A stretch of 59,218 nt of DNA, from NCBI GenBank assembly GCA_045656145.1, contig JAZOQP010000016.1:1-59218 (forward strand), given 5' to 3'. Shown piece by piece: positions 8,507 through 17,916 of the stretch. The notes beneath the pieces are model-generated. The model had not been told where the DNA came from, did not search any database, and saw nothing but the letters and a program-made list of their open reading frames with translations. The stretch is from SIG565 sp045656145. GTDB lineage: Bacteria > Bacillota > Clostridia > Oscillospirales > Acutalibacteraceae. Every line of letters starts with the position of its first letter. The stretch's first letter is position 1. Position numbers and translations under genes: made by a program.

Positions 8507-11500
8507 ATGTATAAAAACATTTCACCAAACGTGAATTTCGTTGATGAAGAAAAGCGTATTGAGAAATTCTGGGTGGACGAAAAAATATTTGAAAAGAGCA
8601 TTGAGTCTCGCAAAGATGGCGAGCCCTATGTGTTTTATGATGGACCACCCACCGCTAACGGTAAGCCACATATCGGACACGTTTTAACCCGTGTTATTAA
8701 GGATATGATTCCGCGTTACCGCACAATGAAGGGCGCAATGGTGCCGAGAAAAGCAGGCTGGGATACCCATGGTCTTCCGGTTGAGCTTGAGGTTGAAAAG
8801 CTTTTAGGCCTTGATGGTAAGGAACAAATCGAGCAGTATGGTCTTGAACCGTTTATCGACCATTGTAAAGAAAGCGTTTGGAAATATAAGGGTATGTGGG
8901 AAGACTTCTCCCGCACCGTTGGTTTCTGGGCAGATATGGAAAACCCCTATGTTACCTATCATAATGACTTTATCGAGTCTGAGTGGTGGGCTCTAAAGCA
9001 AATATATGATAAAGGCCTTTTATATAAGGGCTTTAAAATTGTGCCTTATTGTCCGCGTTGCGGAACTCCGCTATCTTCTCACGAGGTGGCTCAGGGTTAT
9101 AAGAATGTAAAAGAGAGAAGTGCTGTTGTTCGCTTTAAGGTAGAGGGCGAGGATGCATACTTCCTTGCTTGGACAACTACCCCCTGGACCCTTCCCTCAA
9201 ACGTTGCTCTTTGCGTAAACCCTGATGAAACCTATTGCAAGGTAAAAGCGGCTGACGGTTATACCTACTATATGGCAGAGGCTTTACTCGATAAGGTGTT
9301 ATCGAAGCTCGGCAACGAAGAAACTCCCGCTTATGAAATTCTTGAAAAGTATACAGGATCTGAACTTGAATATAAAGAGTATGTTCCGCTATTTGCTTGC
9401 GCCGGAGAAAAGGCTAAGCAGCAGAATAAAAAAGGCTTCTTTATAACAACCGATAGTTATGTTACCATGACCGACGGTACGGGTATCGTTCATATTGCTC
9501 CCGCATTCGGTGAGGATGATGCTAAGGTTGGCAGAAAGTATGATTTACCCTTTGTTCAGTTTGTTGACAGCAAGGGTGAAATGACCAAGGAAACCGATTA
9601 TGCAGGCAAGTTTGTTAAGGATGCCGACCCACTTGTTTTAGTTGATTTAGATAAGCAGGGACTCCTTTTCGATGCGCCTAAGTTTGAGCATGATTATCCG
9701 TTCTGCTGGCGTTGCGATACTCCGCTTATTTACTATGCGAGAGAGTCTTGGTTTATTAAGATGACCGAGGTTAAGGATGACCTTATCCGCAATAATAACA
9801 CAATTAATTGGATACCCGAGAGCATTGGTAAGGGTCGTTTTGGCGATTGGCTTGAGAATGTTCAGGATTGGGGTATTTCGCGTAACAGATATTGGGGCAC
9901 TCCTTTAAATATTTGGCAGTGCGAGTGCGGTCATTTACATTCCATCGGCTCTATTGCCGAACTTCGTGAAATGTCGGATAACTGCCCTGAGGAGATTGAA
10001 CTCCATCGCCCTTATGTTGATGCAGTTACCATTAAGTGCGAAAAGTGTGGCGGTCAGATGCACCGCGTACCCGAGGTTATCGACTGTTGGTTCGACTCGG
10101 GTGCAATGCCTTTTGCTCAGCACCATTATCCTTTTGAGAATAAGGAACTCTTTGAGGCTCAGTTCCCGGCAGACTTTATTTCCGAGGCTGTTGACCAAAC
10201 TCGTGGTTGGTTCTATTCGCTTCTTGCAATTTCAACCCTTATTTTCAATAAGGCTCCTTATAAGAATGTTATCGTTTAAGGCCACGTTCAGGATGAAAAT
10301 GGCCAGAAGATGTCTAAATCAAAGGGTAATGCAGTTGACCCGTTTGATGCGTTAGAGACTTATGGCGCCGATGCAATTCGTTGGTATTTCTATACCAACT
10401 CTGCTCCGTGGCTTCCTAACCGTTTCCATGGCAAAGCCGTAACCGAAGGTCAGCGCAAGTTTATGGGAACCTTATGGAACACCTATGCTTTCTATGTGCT
10501 TTATGCCGAGATAGATAAATTCAACCCCACCGAATATAATATTGATGATTGCGAATTATCGGTTATGGATAAGTGGTTGTTATCCCGCCTTAACTCAACC
10601 GTAAAGGCTGTTGATGAAAACCTGGCTAATTATCGAATTCCCGAAGCCGCAAGGGCTCTTCAGGAGTTTACCGATGAAATGAGTAACTGGTATGTTCGCC
10701 GAGGTCGTGAGCGCTATTGGGTACAGGGTATGACCGAGGATAAAAAAGCGGCATATATGACCCTCTTCACAGCGCTCGATACCATCTGCAAGGCTGCGGC
10801 TCCCATGATTCCGTTTATGGCAGAAAACATCTATCAAAATATTGTAAGAAGTGTTGATAAGGAAGCGCCTATCAGTATTCATCTTTGCGATTACCCCGAG
10901 GTTAAGGAAGAGGTAATTAATAAAGAACTTGAAGAAAATATGGAAAAGGTGCTCGAAATAGTAGTTCTTGGTCGTGCGGCAAGAAACGGTTCTAACCGTA
11001 AAAACCGCCAGCCTCTCGGCACTATGTATGTTAAACTCGATTCGCCGCTTAGCGAAATTTATCTTGATATTATTAAGGATGAGCTTAATATTAAGAATGT
11101 TGCCTTTACCGATAATGTTGATGGATTTGTTACCTATAAATTTAAGCCTCAGCTTAAAACAGTAGGTCCGAAATACGGCAAGCAGTTAAATGAAATCAGA
11201 ACTGCTTTAGCCGAGCTTGATGGCTCTAAAGCTAAGGCCGAGCTTGATAGTAATGGAAAACTCGTCTTCAATTTTGCTTCAGGCACCGTAGAACTTACCG
11301 CAGAAGATTTGCTTATTGAGTCTGAGCAGAAGGAAGGTTTCTTCGCCCTTACCGATAGAGGTGTTACCGTGGCTATTGATACAGTTCTTACCGAAGAACT
11401 TGTTGCCGAAGGTATTATCAGAGAAATTGTAAGTAAAGTTCAAACAATGCGTAAGGAAGCAGGCTTCAATGTTATGGACCATATAAACATCACTCTAAAG

Positions 11501-11656
11501 GGTAGTGAAAAAGCTGTAGCAATAGCGCTTGCGGGAAAAGATGATATAGCAGGGGATACCTTAGCCGATAGCCTTACTAATTCTGAGCCTGCAGGCTTTG
11601 TTAAGGAATGGGATATTAACGGCGAAAACCTCACTATTGGTGTTGAAAAGATTTAA
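8507..11656 (+). CDS. ileS: isoleucyl-tRNA synthetase, interrupted by an in-frame TAA
   Basis: The gene would encode about 1049 residues that charge tRNA-Ile. The size and the N-terminus fit the long, eukaryotic-type IleS common in Clostridia. The HIGH motif is in TANGKPHIGHVLTR, the editing domain has LAWTTTPWTLPSN, and KMSKS is present (KMSKSKGNAVDPFD). Codon 591 at 10277-10279 is TAA, giving a 590-residue upstream frame and a frame that continues without shift to 11656. The stop falls in the conserved stretch VIV-stop-GHVQDENGQKMSKSK, where family members carry a sense codon, probably Leu; TTA to TAA needs one change. All else is intact and no other ileS is in view. An ATG at 10310 lies too late to make a functional C-terminal half alone. 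Sequencing error, recoding/suppression or real decay are all possible. Confidence 0.93.
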
Positions 11657-11690
11657 TCTCTTTACACTCACTCTAAAAAAATAACAAAGC

Positions 11691-11726
11691 GACCCTGATG
11701 GTAGTTTTTACCATCAGGGTCTTTTT
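11691..11726 (+). terminator. ileS terminator
   Basis: GACCCTGATGGTA, a GTTTT loop, then TACCATCAGGGTC and TTTTT. A second, imperfect copy of the same hairpin sequence follows at about 11877-11910. Confidence 0.88.
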
Positions 11727-11950
11727 ACTTCTTCCCTCTTACTTCAATCTCCGGCGCCCTTGTAAAGGGAGGGGGACCGCCTGCGGTGGAGGGATTCCAC
11801 TTCTTACCTCTTACCTATTACCTCTTACTTCATATCCCCACAACAAAAGGCAACAAAACACAAAAGAGCAACAAAACGAGCCTGGTGGTAAAAATTACCA
11901 TCAGGGTCGCTGGGGTTGGGTTGGTTTTAATTCAGTCTCTCTTTTTTGTG
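11727..11950. other. non-coding gap with degenerate repeats
   Basis: No convincing gene is seen. It contains a GC-rich stretch with GGGAGGGGGACCGCC, a pyrimidine-rich tandem of CTTACCTC-like units (about 11800-11835), A-rich CAACAAAA units (about 11840-11880) and a second copy of the ileS terminator hairpin arm (ACCATCAGGGTCGC, 11897-11910). It looks like accumulated dispersed-repeat debris between convergent genes. Confidence 0.5.
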
Positions 11951-14470
11951 CTATTTCGTTTTCTTCGAAACAACAGTTGACCAAGTCGAATAATATTTTG
12001 TTTTGCCTACGGTTTTGTAAGTTCTAACCCTTACATAATATGTCTTTTTAGCGGTTAGTTTTTTAATGGTTGTGCTGGTCTTAGTGTTCTTATTAAGCGT
12101 TACGGTTTTGCTAGACTTAAAACTCTTAGAGGTTGAATACTGAATTTGGTAACCGCTTACCTGTGCTGTTTTCTTTGTTACCTTAACAGTAATCGCTTTT
12201 TTGCCTGCGGTTAATTTAGCAGCAGTCTTCGGCGGATTAATTGTAAATGTAAGCTTCTTAGTACCGCTGTATTTACCCTTAAAGGTAATAGTTACAGTAT
12301 ACTTACCTACATTCTTCCTACCACTTGAATACTTTACTGTATAATCAGTATTTTTCTTTAAGGTTTTTCCTGCTGAGTCTTTTACAACTACGCTTGGTGT
12401 TTTAACCTTTCCGTTATAAGTATAAGAAGTACTTGATAGTTTAACCGATTTTATCTTTTTAATTGTGGTTGTTTTGCTAGCCGTATATCCGCAAACCGAA
12501 CATTTATAACTGATTTTACCATTCTTAGTGAGTGTTGCCTTAGTAATAATATTTTTATAGGTGTGTGTAATGCTCCTTTTTGCTGAACATACGTTACATT
12601 TGGTATCGCACTTATTTGAATAGGTATGATTAGGTTTTCCGATGCAGCTATTATAATGGATTTTGGAGTAATCCAATTGAGATATTTGGGCAAAGGTGTA
12701 AAAAGCTTTTTTTCCCCCCGCATAATAAACAGCTGTTATATTGTCGCAACAAGAGAATGCCCAAACACCCATATTTTTAAGGCTTGAAGGAATGGTTAGG
12801 GTTTTAAGTGCGGAACAATTTTTAAATGCGCTAGCTTTAATTGTTGTAACACCCTGTGGAATAATAAGGTTTTTAATTGATGAGCAATTTTCAAAAGCCG
12901 ATTCTCCTATGGTTTTAAGGCTGTTTGGCATTGTTAGGGTTTTAAGTGCGGAGCAGTCTAAAAATGCTTCATCTGCAATAACTTTAGTACCACTTTTAAT
13001 GTTGCAGGATGTTATAGTGGGCTTTGCTTTTATAAGTGCGCTACCTAAATAAAAAACACCATTTGTATAATTGTTTTTATTATTATAAATTGGGGTTTCA
13101 TAAAAAAGGTCTTTGCCGATATCTTCAATGTTTTTTCCGCCACTTATTTGGCTTAAATTGCTGCAATATTGAAATGCTAAATTACCAATATATTTAACGC
13201 AGCTTGGTATGGATATTTTTGTGAATTTATGGCAAGCGGCAAATGCACTTTCGCCGATATATGTAACCTTGCTCGGTATGGTTACGTTTTTAAGATATGC
13301 GCAATAATAAAATGCATAATTTTCAATCTTTTTAAGAGTGCTCGGAAGCGTTATGCTTGAGAGTCCCCAACAACACCAAAAAGCGTGATCTCCAATTTCT
13401 TCTACACCCTCAGGAATTGTGACCTTTTTAAGTTTTAAACAATTGTAAAATAAGCCATTTTCTATTCTTTTAACATTTTTAGGTATGGTGATTTCTTCTA
13501 AATTTCTACATTCGTTAAAAACCTCTCCGCCAATTTCTTTGATAGAGTTTGGTAGGTTAATTTTCTTAAGAGTTTTGCAATGTGAGAATGCGAAACTGTT
13601 TATATATGTAATGGTGTTAGGTAAAATTATTTTTGATATATTCTGATTGATTTCGGAATTTTCATAATCTCCGTTTTCGCAATAAGAAAGAGCGGAACTA
13701 GCGATTATTTTGGTTCCGTTTTTAACCGAAAATGTATCGGACACTTCGGGCTTTACACTGAGGAGAATATTATTAAGGTAAAGCGCTCCGTTTTCCCAAT
13801 TATCTTCATTATTATAATAAGCTGTGTTTGCGAAGGCGCAAAATCCTACTGCCATTAGCTTGTTGCCAAATTTAATATTCATAAGATTTTTGCAATTAAT
13901 GAATGCCCTCATATCAATAATTTTAATGCTTTTAAGGTTGATTTCTTTTAGTGCGGTGCCGTTAAATGCATCGGGATACAAATCTGTAATATTTTCTAAA
14001 TTGATTTTTTTGAGCGAAGAGCAACCATAAAAGCCTTCGGTATAAATCTCTTTTATGTTGTTTGGTAATGTGATGGTTTCAAGCCTTGAGCAGTTATAAA
14101 ATGTTCCGGGGTAAATCTTGGTCATTTTATTGGAAAGGGTTACTTTTTTGAGCGAAGTGCATTCGAAAAAAGCCTGCCTTTGAATGTCGGTAACGCTGTT
14201 TGGAACGGTTACGCTCGTTATTTTATTGCAATACGCAAAGGCGTTTTCTTTTATTCGTGTAACGGGAACGCCTTGATAGGTTGAAGGGATTGTTATGCTA
14301 CCTTTGGCGTTTTTATCGCAGGCTTCAACATAGGCGAAAATTTTGCCGGTTTCGGGGTCTTCCATTACTTCGATGGTAAGATAATTACTTTTAGCGCTTG
14401 CCACAATACCGCTCGGAATTATGGCGATAAGTAAAGTTAAACTTAAAATAAGGCATAAAAGTTTTTTCAT
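11951..14470 (-). CDS. BspA-like leucine-rich-repeat surface protein
   Basis: This 839-residue exported protein begins with a signal peptide (about 1-27, a hydrophobic core ending near ASAKS). About 20 LRR_5 (BspA/TpLRR) repeats follow, of the form 'I...AF..C..L..I.IP..V..I', to about residue 600. Then come a Cys-containing segment with paired CxxC motifs, a bacterial immunoglobulin-like segment (YNGKVKTPSVVVKDSAGK) and a fibronectin-III-like C-terminus rich in Thr/Lys. No LPxTG or transmembrane anchor is visible, so attachment is unclear. Such proteins mediate adhesion or matrix binding in gut Clostridia. It stands alone, convergent with ileS. Confidence 0.88.
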   Translation of the reverse strand: MKKLLCLILSLTLLIAIIPSGIVASAKSNYLTIEVMEDPETGKIFAYVEACDKNAKGSITIPSTYQGVPVTRIKENAFAYCNKITSVTVPNSVTDIQRQAFFECTSLKKVTLSNKMTKIYPGTFYNCSRLETITLPNNIKEIYTEGFYGCSSLKKINLENITDLYPDAFNGTALKEINLKSIKIIDMRAFINCKNLMNIKFGNKLMAVGFCAFANTAYYNNEDNWENGALYLNNILLSVKPEVSDTFSVKNGTKIIASSALSYCENGDYENSEINQNISKIILPNTITYINSFAFSHCKTLKKINLPNSIKEIGGEVFNECRNLEEITIPKNVKRIENGLFYNCLKLKKVTIPEGVEEIGDHAFWCCWGLSSITLPSTLKKIENYAFYYCAYLKNVTIPSKVTYIGESAFAACHKFTKISIPSCVKYIGNLAFQYCSNLSQISGGKNIEDIGKDLFYETPIYNNKNNYTNGVFYLGSALIKAKPTITSCNIKSGTKVIADEAFLDCSALKTLTMPNSLKTIGESAFENCSSIKNLIIPQGVTTIKASAFKNCSALKTLTIPSSLKNMGVWAFSCCDNITAVYYAGGKKAFYTFAQISQLDYSKIHYNSCIGKPNHTYSNKCDTKCNVCSAKRSITHTYKNIITKATLTKNGKISYKCSVCGYTASKTTTIKKIKSVKLSSTSYTYNGKVKTPSVVVKDSAGKTLKKNTDYTVKYSSGRKNVGKYTVTITFKGKYSGTKKLTFTINPPKTAAKLTAGKKAITVKVTKKTAQVSGYQIQYSTSKSFKSSKTVTLNKNTKTSTTIKKLTAKKTYYVRVRTYKTVGKTKYYSTWSTVVSKKTK

Positions 14471-14537
14471 AAATACACCCTCCTAAAAACCTATATTTTA
14501 AGTTTAGCATATTTTTTGCCATTAAGCAATACTGCGT

Positions 14538-14795
14538 TTATAACTTTGAATTATCCCAAATTTTTTCGGTGTTAAGAAGCTTTGATTTTGTGTTATCCTT
14601 TTTCTTGTTTTTGTTTGTTGGCTGAGTTGGGAGTCCCTGCGCTATTGCGGGGAAGAAATCGGCTCTATCAGATGTTGGCTGAATTTCATAGGTGCCATAC
14701 TTATTTATCTGCTCGAAAACAGTTTCGGGTGTGTCGATTATTCCTTCGCTCGATACAGTCTGCTCATCATATTGCTCATTAGGTTTCCTTTTCAT
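14538..14795 (-). CDS. small hypothetical protein
   Basis: This is a hydrophilic protein of 85 residues, without signal or membrane segment, rich in Lys, Asn, Gln and Thr; the C-terminal third is strongly basic (NKNKKKDNTKSK). The ATG at 14795 is chosen because AAAGGAG is well placed; a GTG three codons earlier overlaps it. It follows the nadE terminator and precedes the LRR gene on the same strand. I do not recognise the family. Confidence 0.55.
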   Translation of the reverse strand: MKRKPNEQYDEQTVSSEGIIDTPETVFEQINKYGTYEIQPTSDRADFFPAIAQGLPTQPTNKNKKKDNTKSKLLNTEKIWDNSKL

Positions 14796-14828
14796 TAATT
14801 CCACTCCTTTTTCATAGTATATGCAAAA

Positions 14829-14866
14829 TAAAAAATCTCACGAAGGATTTTTCGTGAGATTTTTTG
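14829..14866 (-). terminator. nadE terminator
   Basis: AAAAAATCTCACGAA, a 6-base loop, then TTCGTGAGATTTTTT. It lies directly after the nadE stop on the minus strand and is symmetrical enough to work in both directions. Confidence 0.9.
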
Positions 14867-14871
14867 GTAAA

Positions 14872-16764
14872 TTATAAATTTTCGAGTTCTTCAAGCCAAA
14901 GTCTGCCAACCAAATCCGATGGCATATTAAAGCTTCCTCTTGGCGAAAACGAAACATCGGTTACCTGAACGCCATCCGGCATACAAGAACGCTTGAATTG
15001 TGCATTTATAAAGCGGCGGATAAAAACCTTGAGCCATTTTAAAATAATTTCGGGTGGATAACTATCGCAAAATGCAAGCTTTCCTAAATAATACACCTTT
15101 TTAAGTGAAAACTTATTTTTAATGAGATTGTAAATAAAGAAATCGTGAAGCTCATATGGGCCAACGAGGTCTTCGGTTATTTGCTCAATATTTCCGTTTT
15201 CATCGGGTGGCAATAGTTCGGGAGAAACGGGGGTGTTTACTATATCAAGCAAAATATCTCCGATTTTTCCGCCAAGATTTTCCGCCTCATAGCGTGTAAG
15301 TGAGCGGATAAGCGTTTTCGGAATGGAAGCATTAACGCCATACATCGACATTTGGTCTCCGTTATAGGTTGCAAAGCCGAGGGCCAACTCGGATAAATCA
15401 CCCGTTCCTATAACTATTCCGCCCTCATCATTGGCAATATCCATAAGAATTTGGGTGCGCTCTCTTGCCTGAGCGTTTTCATAGGTTACGTTGCGATTAT
15501 TTTCATCGTGGCCAATATCCTTAAAATGAAGCGAAACCGCATTTTTAATATCAACCGTTTTAAGCGTAACGCCAAACTCCTCGCAAAGCCTTTCGGCATT
15601 TGTTTTGGTGCGTGCGCTAGTTCCAAAGCAGGGCATTGTTACAGAGATTATATCCTCGGCTTTTTTGCCGAGCAATTTAACAGCACGCATACAGGTAAGA
15701 AGCGCCATAGTGCTGTCAAGTCCGCCTGAAATGCCTAAAACCATTTTTTTAGCCGCCGTGTGTTCCATTCTTTTTTTAAGACCGTTTGCCGCGGCGGTAA
15801 AGGTTTTTTCATAAAATAAAGGGCTGCGGTCTAAATCAAAAGGGGAGGGATTAACCTCTCTTGTAAGAATGGTGTCTGTAATGGGGGAAAAGAATAAAAT
15901 ATCGGTAAAACTCTCGGGTCTTTTCGGGAAATTTCTATTCTTTCTCAGTTTCGCCATTTTATCGGTATCAATTTCCGAAATAATGAGGCTATCTTTAAAG
16001 GCTGCGCTTTCCTTTAAAATCTCGCCGTTTTCGGCTATGATTCCGCCGCCTGCAAAAACATTATCGGTTGTGGATTCGCCATCTCCCGCAAGGCTTATAA
16101 CATATCCTGCTGTTAGTCTTAGTGAAGTGCTGATAGCAAAAAGTTTAATGTTCTTCTCATTTTCGGGCGTAAAGGGGATAGCGGCAGGGTTTACAATAAA
16201 TGTGGCGCCTGCTTTTGCTAAATTATCGGCTGTGTTATCAATGCCGAAAAGATCGGAACCTATTTGAATGCCAAAGCGGAAAGAATCAAGCTCGGCATGC
16301 TTGAAAACAAGATTTTTTGATAATGGAGCAAAGTCTTCGGGAAGCTTTATAGTGTTATAAATTTCAGGTAGCATATCGCCCGAGGCAAAATAGCGGCATT
16401 CTAAAGCCGATAGATTGGTCTTTGGAACAAAACCTAAGATTTGCCCATCTTTAATAACTGCGGCGCAGTTATAAACCTTGAAATCGAAAGAGAGGGGAAG
16501 GCCCACAACCGAAATAACATTCAAGTGGGCGGTTCTTTCTGCAATTTCTAAAAGTGAAGATAAAGCATTTTCTAAAATGATTTCGCCGGAAAACATATCG
16601 CCGAGGGTTGAGCCTGTGAGTGCAAGCTCGGGTAAAACCGCAACCTGACAGCCGTTATTTTCCGCCAAATTGATGGCTTCTATTATGCTTTCGGCGTTTT
16701 CCTTGATGGCGCCCACCTTGATTTTCGGTGTTAGAGCGGCGCATTTGATAAATCCGTGTTTCAT
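14872..16764 (-). CDS. nadE: NAD+ synthase with degenerate glutaminase domain
   Basis: This 630-residue protein catalyses the last step of NAD synthesis, amidation of deamido-NAD. The N-terminal nitrilase-like domain (about 1-270) keeps the Glu (LPELALTG) and Lys (VPKTNLS) of the triad. At the nucleophile position, where glutamine-dependent enzymes have the pattern I-C-E-D-L-W, this protein reads IGSDLF, so the cysteine is absent. The C-terminal synthetase domain is intact: the PP-loop LGISGGLDSTMALL, then GTGDLSELALGFATYNGDQ and NASIPKTLIRSLTRYEAE. It would therefore be expected to use free ammonia, or ammonia from another subunit, unless another residue substitutes. It is monocistronic with its own terminator. 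Confidence 0.93.
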   Translation of the reverse strand: MKHGFIKCAALTPKIKVGAIKENAESIIEAINLAENNGCQVAVLPELALTGSTLGDMFSGEIILENALSSLLEIAERTAHLNVISVVGLPLSFDFKVYNCAAVIKDGQILGFVPKTNLSALECRYFASGDMLPEIYNTIKLPEDFAPLSKNLVFKHAELDSFRFGIQIGSDLFGIDNTADNLAKAGATFIVNPAAIPFTPENEKNIKLFAISTSLRLTAGYVISLAGDGESTTDNVFAGGGIIAENGEILKESAAFKDSLIISEIDTDKMAKLRKNRNFPKRPESFTDILFFSPITDTILTREVNPSPFDLDRSPLFYEKTFTAAANGLKKRMEHTAAKKMVLGISGGLDSTMALLTCMRAVKLLGKKAEDIISVTMPCFGTSARTKTNAERLCEEFGVTLKTVDIKNAVSLHFKDIGHDENNRNVTYENAQARERTQILMDIANDEGGIVIGTGDLSELALGFATYNGDQMSMYGVNASIPKTLIRSLTRYEAENLGGKIGDILLDIVNTPVSPELLPPDENGNIEQITEDLVGPYELHDFFIYNLIKNKFSLKKVYYLGKLAFCDSYPPEIILKWLKVFIRRFINAQFKRSCMPDGVQVTDVSFSPRGSFNMPSDLVGRLWLEELENL

Positions 16765-16828
16765 AAAATCACCTTGATTTTTAATATTAATTATAATATA
16801 ACATATATTTATTTATTTTTCAATAAAT

Positions 16829-16858
16829 AAAAAACAGAGAGCGTTTTCACACTCTCTG
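16829..16858 (-). terminator. terminator of the micro-ORF transcript
   Basis: On the minus strand CAGAGAGTG, a GAAAA loop, then CGCTCTCTG and TTTTTT. It ends a transcript coming from the promoter at 17093-17121. Confidence 0.88.
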
Positions 16859-17003
16859 CTATAGTTTTTATTTAAACCATTGGACTCACCTTTGTTTTAA
16901 TTTTCCGAGTCGAATGAATTAGCGCATTGGACTATCTCCAATCATAATCTTATAGTTTTTAGGTTTTTTAACTTAACTGTACTTTGGACTCACCGCCTTT
17001 CTT

Positions 17004-17057
17004 TTATTTTTTGGCAGCATATCTGATACAATGCTGCGGTTCGATTTCCATTTTCAT
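17004..17057 (-). CDS. 17-residue micro-ORF
   Basis: MKMEIEPQHCIRYAAKK is encoded by ATG...TAA behind AAAGGA, 8-9 bases upstream of the start. It is the first frame of the short transcript that starts near 17086. The peptide is basic at its C-terminus and has one Cys; no signal or family is recognised. Strong promoter, good ribosome-binding site and terminator make translation plausible. Confidence 0.5.
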   Translation of the reverse strand: MKMEIEPQHCIRYAAKK

Positions 17058-17092
17058 TGGTATCAGTCCTTTCTTGTTCTCTTTCTGACTAT

Positions 17093-17121
17093 AATATATC
17101 ACAACTTTGCACAAATGTCAA
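17093..17121 (-). promoter_or_regulatory. near-consensus sigma-A promoter of the micro-ORF transcript
   Basis: On the minus strand TTGACA (17121-17116) and TATATT (17098-17093) are exactly 17 bases apart. This is one of the strongest promoter matches in the window. Confidence 0.85.
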
Positions 17122-17232
17122 GTAAAAAGTGGATAATTTTTGTGAATAATTTATAAATAATTTGTGAATAAATCAAAAATTAGTTTAATTTTAATAAAAA
17201 TCATCTTTTTTGGATAATTTAAAGGTGGTCTA

Positions 17233-17261
17233 TTGACTAAATTGTTTTTATAATATAAAAT
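17233..17261 (+). promoter_or_regulatory. probable promoter of the DUF1292 gene
   Basis: TTGACT (17233-17238) and TAAAAT (17256-17261) are 17 bases apart, just upstream of the AAGGAGA ribosome-binding site. The region 17122-17232 is AT-rich and holds nothing else recognisable. Confidence 0.5.
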
Positions 17262-17290
17262 AGAGTTAGAAAACTTAAGGAGAGATAAAA

Positions 17291-17587
17291 ATGAGCGAAG
17301 AATTAGGAAATGATATTGTAACTCTTAGCGATGATGATGGTAATGAATATACCTTTGAAATTCTTGATGCAATCGAGGATGATGAAAATCGCTATTTAGC
17401 GCTTTTACCCGTTTATGAAGACCCAAGCAAAATTTTAGATGATTCGGGAGAACTTGTAATTGTTAAGGTTGAAGAGGAAAACGGTGAAGAGTTTTTCTCG
17501 GAGATTGAAGATGATGAAGAGTATGAGATGGTTGCCGATGCATTTATTGATAGACTTCAGGATGCTTTCGAGATAGCCGAAGAATAA
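17291..17587 (+). CDS. DUF1292 family protein
   Basis: This 98-residue, very acidic cytoplasmic protein begins ELGNDIVTLSDDDGNEYTFE and contains YLALLPVYED and LVIVKVEEENGEEFFSEIED, the typical DUF1292 (YrzB-like) pattern. Family function is unknown. In many Clostridia it lies in the yrvK-yrzL-yrzB cluster; here it is alone and directly precedes the 6S RNA. The ATG at 17291 has AAGGAGA upstream. Confidence 0.88.
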   Translation: MSEELGNDIVTLSDDDGNEYTFEILDAIEDDENRYLALLPVYEDPSKILDDSGELVIVKVEEENGEEFFSEIEDDEEYEMVADAFIDRLQDAFEIAEE

Positions 17588-17609
17588 TCATTGAAAAATA
17601 TTAAATAAT

Positions 17610-17816
17610 AGAAATGTCCTGCTCTGCTCGCGGACCGTACTATTATAACCCTACAAGTTTTTTATTAGGGGTCCGCATTGGATAGCGGGTTTAGAGACCT
17701 CCCGCTATGGCCTTAGAGCCTTAGCGGAAGAAGGGACTGCGAAACTATTCAGAGGACACCCACCTGTGAATTTAAGCAGGTTATCATTAGACATTACGAC
17801 AGAGCGGGATGCAATT
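17610..17816 (+). ncRNA. ssrS: 6S RNA
   Basis: This is an RNA of about 200 nt that binds sigma-A RNA polymerase and modulates transcription in stationary phase. The ends pair as a terminal stem (TGTCCTGCTCTG with CAGAGCGGGATGCA, including GU pairs). The interior forms a long imperfect rod with a central open region. GAGGACACCCACCTG and the AGCAGG arm near the 3' side fit the Firmicute 6S consensus. No ORF is present and a terminator follows. The call rests on this layout and my recall of the family; a covariance search would settle it. Confidence 0.75.
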
Positions 17817-17822
17817 TTCTTA

Positions 17823-17848
17823 AGGATGCTTTAAGCGTCCTTTTTTAT
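17823..17848 (+). terminator. 6S RNA terminator
   Basis: AGGATGC, a TTTAA loop, then GCGTCCT and TTTTTT (with one G-U pair). Confidence 0.85.
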
Positions 17849-17857
17849 TTGGTCTAA

Positions 17858-17886
17858 TTGACATTTTTTGTCATTTTTGGTATAAT
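17858..17886 (+). promoter_or_regulatory. consensus sigma-A promoter of the AbrB-type gene
   Basis: TTGACA (17858-17863) and TATAAT (17881-17886) are separated by 17 bases, a perfect consensus, and lie 30 bases upstream of the gene. Confidence 0.9.
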
Positions 17887-17916
17887 GTGTATATAAAATT
17901 TTAGGAGGAATTTCTT

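Larger units (their letters stand above)
16829..17086 (-). ncRNA. short strongly promoted transcript with micro-ORFs
   Basis: A near-consensus promoter at one end and a strong terminator at the other define a transcript of about 255 nt. It contains no ORF longer than 17 codons. Three copies of an AGTCCAA motif follow ribosome-binding-site-like GGTG/GGAG at about 16980-16993, 16926-16943 and 16877-16893. Each sits in a tiny reading frame (MSPKYS, MIGDSPMR and MSPMV). It could be a small RNA, a peptide-signal operon or a leader. I do not recognise it as any known RNA family. Confidence 0.6.

Noticed and set aside
12741..13052. A plus-strand frame of leucine-rich character within the BspA-like gene.
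   Set aside because: It mirrors the repeated structure of the real minus-strand LRR gene.
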